Positions 60,451 through 64,000 of a DNA stretch of 64,000 nt are shown piece by piece. The stretch covers positions 62,001 through 126,000 of the forward strand of contig JAHQIW010004366.1 in NCBI GenBank assembly GCA_019055375.1. The letters are read 5' to 3'. Below the pieces are notes generated by a model, which worked only from the letters and a program-made list of their open reading frames with translations, had not been told where the DNA came from and did not search any database. A program made the translations under genes and the position numbers. Source of the DNA: Parelaphostrongylus tenuis (Eukaryota > Nematoda > Chromadorea > Rhabditida > Metastrongylidae). Position 1 is the first letter of the stretch, and each line of letters starts with the position of its first letter.

Positions 60451-60699
60451 CTGCCGGCGATCGCTTCCAGGTTAATGTGGTAGTTTTCTAATGATCAATA
60501 TACTATTTGTCAGCAAATGAGATTACTGCGCCGATAAGTGGTCAAATATGATAGAATGGACTTCAGTAAGGTATTTTTTATTGCAAAGAACATAACTGCT
60601 ACGTACAATCCACATTTTCGAAGGAAAACGCCAGGTAAAAAATAACTCAAAGATTAAACTATGTTTAGAATCTTAAACATTTCAATGATAATCTGTTTA

Positions 60700-60930
60700 T
60701 ACATACCCACAACTCAATCGAATTTCTCTTTTATTTCATTAAGCTTTCATACACTTTATTGCATAAAGTACATAGAGTTGGTCATGTTGGCTGAAAATTG
60801 AATACAATGATTATTTCGTCAAAAAACAATGCTCTTTATTGCGTTAGATCCCACCTCATCGATAATTCTCAGCATTATATGACTATTAGTGCACTTCAGA
60901 TTCCCATTTCTCATATAAGTGTGTACCATT
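60700..60930 (-). pseudogene. Decayed inverted copy of the 59.2-kb exon
   Basis: The - strand reads LRIIDEVGSNAIKS and stops in the middle of the frame. Identity to 59188-59421 by eye is clear over most of 230 bases. Confidence 0.55.
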
Positions 60931-61539
60931 TGAATTCTTTATTCATAGTTACGTTATGGAAAGAAAAACATGGAGGGATACGGTTTTTCTCCTTTATCTT
61001 CGCCCTGTTTGTGCCCTTTGGTAGAACGTACTTGTTCTTCGCGAAGATTTTTCAACAATTGTTCGATAGTTGAGATAACAAGAATTTTGACGGTGTATTC
61101 TATCTGTTAAATGGCTTGTTTCTTGCTCTATAACAGTCAAAATCAGATTTCGCTTCACATTCAAGCATTTCTCGCCGAATACAATTTGTGTCTTGAGATT
61201 TATAATTATTAGATAGGGCAAATCTTAGAAATTTTTACAATGTACTTGGTTTTTAGAAAGATCCTTGTCGCGCTGCGACAATCAAAAGAATATTAGACTT
61301 CGGAAGTTTTGATCACTTTTGATGTCTGCATAATGATTTGACCTCTTGGGAAAAACGGCTTTTCTGATTTTTTTACGAATCCAAATTTTGTTTCATAGCT
61401 GGAATCTCGTCAATTTTGAAGGTATAATTTTTTTGTCATGACGGCTTCCTTAATGCTCTTGACATACAAATAGAAGAATCTTCTACACTCAAGCATTACT
61501 CGCTGAACAAAGCCAACCAGATAGAAGACCCCAAACTTT

Positions 61540-62000
61540 GCCCTCACCTTTTTAAGTCCACAATCCTCCCTGTGCTCTGTTATGCGGCAGAAACGTAGGC
61601 TGATACTTCAACCACGTCAGAACTGCTGCAAACAGCTCACAGAGCGCTCAAACGATGTCTTCTTAGATGTAGTCTTCTCTGACATCATCTAGCCGGTTTG
61701 AACAGCTCAAATATACAGAATTTGTCTCATCTTCGTGATTTAGAAGAATTCACGTCGACAGCGAAACAGATGGACCGGAGAAAAATCAAGATGATCAGAC
61801 TATAGATGGACAAAACAAACTATAGCGTGGGCTGCACCTGGCTACACTCGACCTCAACGAGGACCACTCACACACTGGGCGAACATGTTTGTAGGAAGAA
61901 TGAATCAGATGCACTTGCAGGTGCAAATTTCTTACAGTTCACGGTACGAAACTCGCACTAGCCGCCATGTGAAGACTGGCCGTCCAAGTGCCCAAGTAAA
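61540..62000 (+). pseudogene. RTE retrotransposon C-terminal fragment
   Basis: KSTILPVLCYAAET, TAHRALKRCLL and a later THTLGEHVC-like segment follow the order of the RTE 3' coding end. It may belong with the fragment at 59.86-60.45 kb. Confidence 0.7.
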
Positions 62001-62240
62001 CCTCTACAAATGTTACGCTGTGAGTTTCGAAAAATTTTTTTGCACATAGTAAGACACTATAAACTGTTGTTGGAATCATGGAATAGGCGGAAAGTAGAAA
62101 GGAGTAATTGAAGTTGAATGGGATACCTTGCTTTTATTTGTGAGAAAAAACGGGACAAACTTGCACAAAAAAGGTCCAGAAAATGAAAATGTCTTGCTAA
62201 CTTAATATAATTTGACTGGTATAAACCATACCTCAGTGCC

Positions 62241-62400
62241 TTCGACGCCTCCACAGCGTTCCGTAAAGGGCGTCTTGATGAGCCTGCACGAGGATGCATT
62301 CAGCCAGTACGAAACAGGCCTGACGCCGTTCATTTTCCTCAAACTCAGAAAATGTCAGTACGAAATCCGATGTATTTAGTTAAATACTTCTTTGAGGTTA
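62241..62400 (-). CDS. Weak candidate exon
   Basis: About 45 open codons end in TGA (SEFEENERRQACFVLAECIL). The composition looks protein-like but there is no start, clear acceptor or known family. Confidence 0.22.
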
Positions 62401-62747
62401 GCATAGAGAAAAGCTTGATAGAAACGTTTGCATAGCAAAGAGCGCCCCGCTTCAAATACTCATTGTGTTACCGTCATTAAGGAGTGATCCCTTGTTACTA
62501 AAGGACCACCCGCACCGAGTCGGACGCGTCCATAAGGCATGGGGAGTGTGCTCGACTAAGATCTACTAAGCAATCGGAGCTGGGAAGGGCTATCCACGCG
62601 TGATGACGTGTGTGAAATCATCCTACCGTACTCGTTTCGATCCTACGGAATCTTCGCGTTGTCCTGTTGCTGTCTTGTCGAATCAATTTACGTTTGATGT
62701 TCGTCGGCTCTCGTCTATATTGCTTTTTCCTTATTTTACTGCTTTAG

Positions 62748-63060
62748 ATGTGTGCGCTGCCATAACCTGTCTACAGATTATCTTTTCAAGATTTCTCCAG
62801 TTGCTCCGTGTTGTTGTGTGTCAACGTATACAAAGCATTTTCAAGATATAGCAAGTCAGAACGTAGTGGCCAATCCTAGACTCGGTCCAGCAGTTTGCAG
62901 CAGACTTCGGCATTTATGGCATGATCATTTTCAAAATGCAAATAAATTCAAAGTTCTACTAACGGCAGATTATGATCTTTTCGCCAAACGGATTTTGACA
63001 GGGCAAGTGATGGTGGAGCTTGACCTCTTGGAACCTAACGTTTGCTCCGACAGTGATTGA
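62748..63060 (+). CDS. Candidate last exon of an unknown gene
   Basis: A pyrimidine-rich tract ends in TACTGCTTTAG. The frame is then open for 103 codons to TGA, and AATAAA follows about 70 bases later. The cysteine-rich start (CVRCHN, then APCCCVSTYTKHF) and the later KVLLTADYDLFA are not from a family I recognise. No upstream exon was found. Confidence 0.3.
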
Positions 63061-63544
63061 CCAGGAGGACCCAACTTCCCATCCAACGTCACGATACGCT
63101 TCGAACATCGATCGTTCCTATAGTGTGTGAATAAACATAAAATCTAAATATTACGATTGTCAAGTAACTAGTTCCGCAATTTAGTATAATCTACAAAAGC
63201 GGTCTTTTGGGTCAAATTTGCTCGTTTCCTGAGTGTCGCAGCAGCTCGCCTGCATATCTGTAGAATTTGTTTCGACACTTATGGGCTGTGCTCTTGAGGA
63301 TCTGTGCTTCCGGTTCTCTAGATTTGCTACACGTTCCGATTTTCCTTTCTCGAATTTTATCACTGATGTTGGATATGTTGCGCTCAGTGACTTCACCTTG
63401 CAGTCTTTGGTTCATGCTTTCCTCGATATCCTATGCATCAATGATTGTCAAATTTTGATTACTTCCTAGGCACTCATATAGATTAAATTGCATTCATGTC
63501 ATCATAATGTATTATGAAAGTGGGTCGATTACAATTTGAAGCCT

Positions 63545-63640
63545 TGTAAGTTTAAAGCATTGATCAATCTCTGAGGCATGCGCCATATGTTTGACTTTAC
63601 TTGCATCGGTTGGGTGGGAGGCACATCTAAAACTGCTTCC
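63545..63640 (-). repeat. SINE S1 fragment
   Basis: TTGATCAATCTCTGAGGCAT starts it; the remainder diverges. Confidence 0.45.
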
Positions 63641-63885
63641 ATATGACAGTTGTTCTCTCGAATGAGTGCTATTTTCTTAATTCGCGTGCTCACGACTAGC
63701 AATTTATCTAGCAGAAAACTTTTCGCAACCAAGAATGAGTCATAGCAGCCGGCTCGTGCTTTTTCACCTCGCAGCCGGTTTGTACTGAGCTCGCCACCAT
63801 TGACAGGCTGCACCATCTGCACGTTCACTAGCAGAGAGTCACACTCACGCGACACTGACAGGTCTATGAAAAAGGGGCCGAATGG

Positions 63886-64000
63886 TGAGATATGATCCAT
63901 TTTAGCAGCCACAAGCTCGACTGCCAGCCTTTGCAATGTCAGGGGATTCCATACCACCTGACATACGGTGACTTATTACTCGGCATCGATTTCTTCATAG
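63886..64000 (+). repeat. Hammerhead repeat unit, family A, cut by the window end
   Basis: ATATGATCCATTTTAGCAGC, GCTCGACTGCCAG and TTACTCGGCATCGATT line up with the unit at 56.86 and 10.48 kb. The ribozyme part would lie about 50 bases beyond the window. Confidence 0.6.

Noticed and set aside
62270..62325. Hammerhead-like pattern on the + strand (GGCGTC, TTGATGAG, CGAAACAGGCCTGAC)
   Set aside because: The core has TTGATGA instead of CTGANGA, stem II cannot be drawn convincingly, stem III leaves no loop, and the opposite strand carries an open frame.
63529..63957. 142-codon - strand open frame at the right end
   Set aside because: It overlaps a SINE S1 fragment at one end and the hammerhead repeat unit at the other, so it is probably a chance frame across repeats.

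Overview
The window looks like a chromosomal piece of a clade V (strongylid-type) parasitic nematode genome. This is an inference from three things: short phase-consistent spliced exons in gene-poor DNA, strongylid-style RTE retrotransposon debris, and many tRNA-derived SINE copies. About 95% of the sequence is intronic or repetitive. Most open frames are accidental.

Two conventional protein genes are well supported. At the left edge (689-870, + strand) is the last coding exon of an AFG2/SPATA5-type AAA ATPase. Tail-to-tail with it on the - strand (14818 down to 6581) is a complete nine-exon gene for an ABHD17-family depalmitoylating serine hydrolase (nematode AHO-3 type). I assembled it from splice sites: every exon junction keeps phase, all catalytic residues are present, and the product is 309 residues. 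Its introns are full of mobile DNA, including two hammerhead ribozyme motifs.

Layout. 0.9-6.6 kb: palindromic repeats just after the AFG2 stop, SINEs and a decayed - strand RTE. 6.6-14.8 kb: the ABHD17 gene. 14.9-16.4 kb: foldback elements and a SINE. 16.9-18.1 kb: a 193-bp tandem satellite. 19.3-21.1 kb: a second tandem family of about 305 bp split by other repeats. 22-24 kb: palindromic MITEs and an RTE fragment. 25-28.1 kb: a tRNA-like inverted pair, an unidentified candidate exon and an RTE 3' end. 30.9-34 kb: a broken Penelope-like element (reverse transcriptase plus GIY-YIG endonuclease) with several hammerhead-like motifs around it. 35.3 kb: a mariner-type remnant. 39-42.1 kb: a nearly full-length but broken RTE element. 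43.5-46.3 kb: a direct duplication carrying two decayed copies of an unknown coiled-coil gene. 48.7-50.7 and 55.5-56.4 kb: three piggyBac-like transposase remnants. 56.6-57.1 kb: a cluster of hammerhead repeats, two of them in tandem. 59-62 kb: an inverted duplicated exon and more RTE fragments. The last 115 bases begin another hammerhead repeat unit.

The most interesting signal is two families of hammerhead self-cleaving ribozyme motifs. Family A has stem I GTGCTA/TAGCAC and a very short stem III, and occurs partly as a tandem array with a period of about 263 bp. Family B has stem I GGCT/AGCC and a two-base-pair stem III closed by a GTAA loop. One family B copy lies in the sense orientation inside an ABHD17 intron, and four more surround the Penelope-like element.
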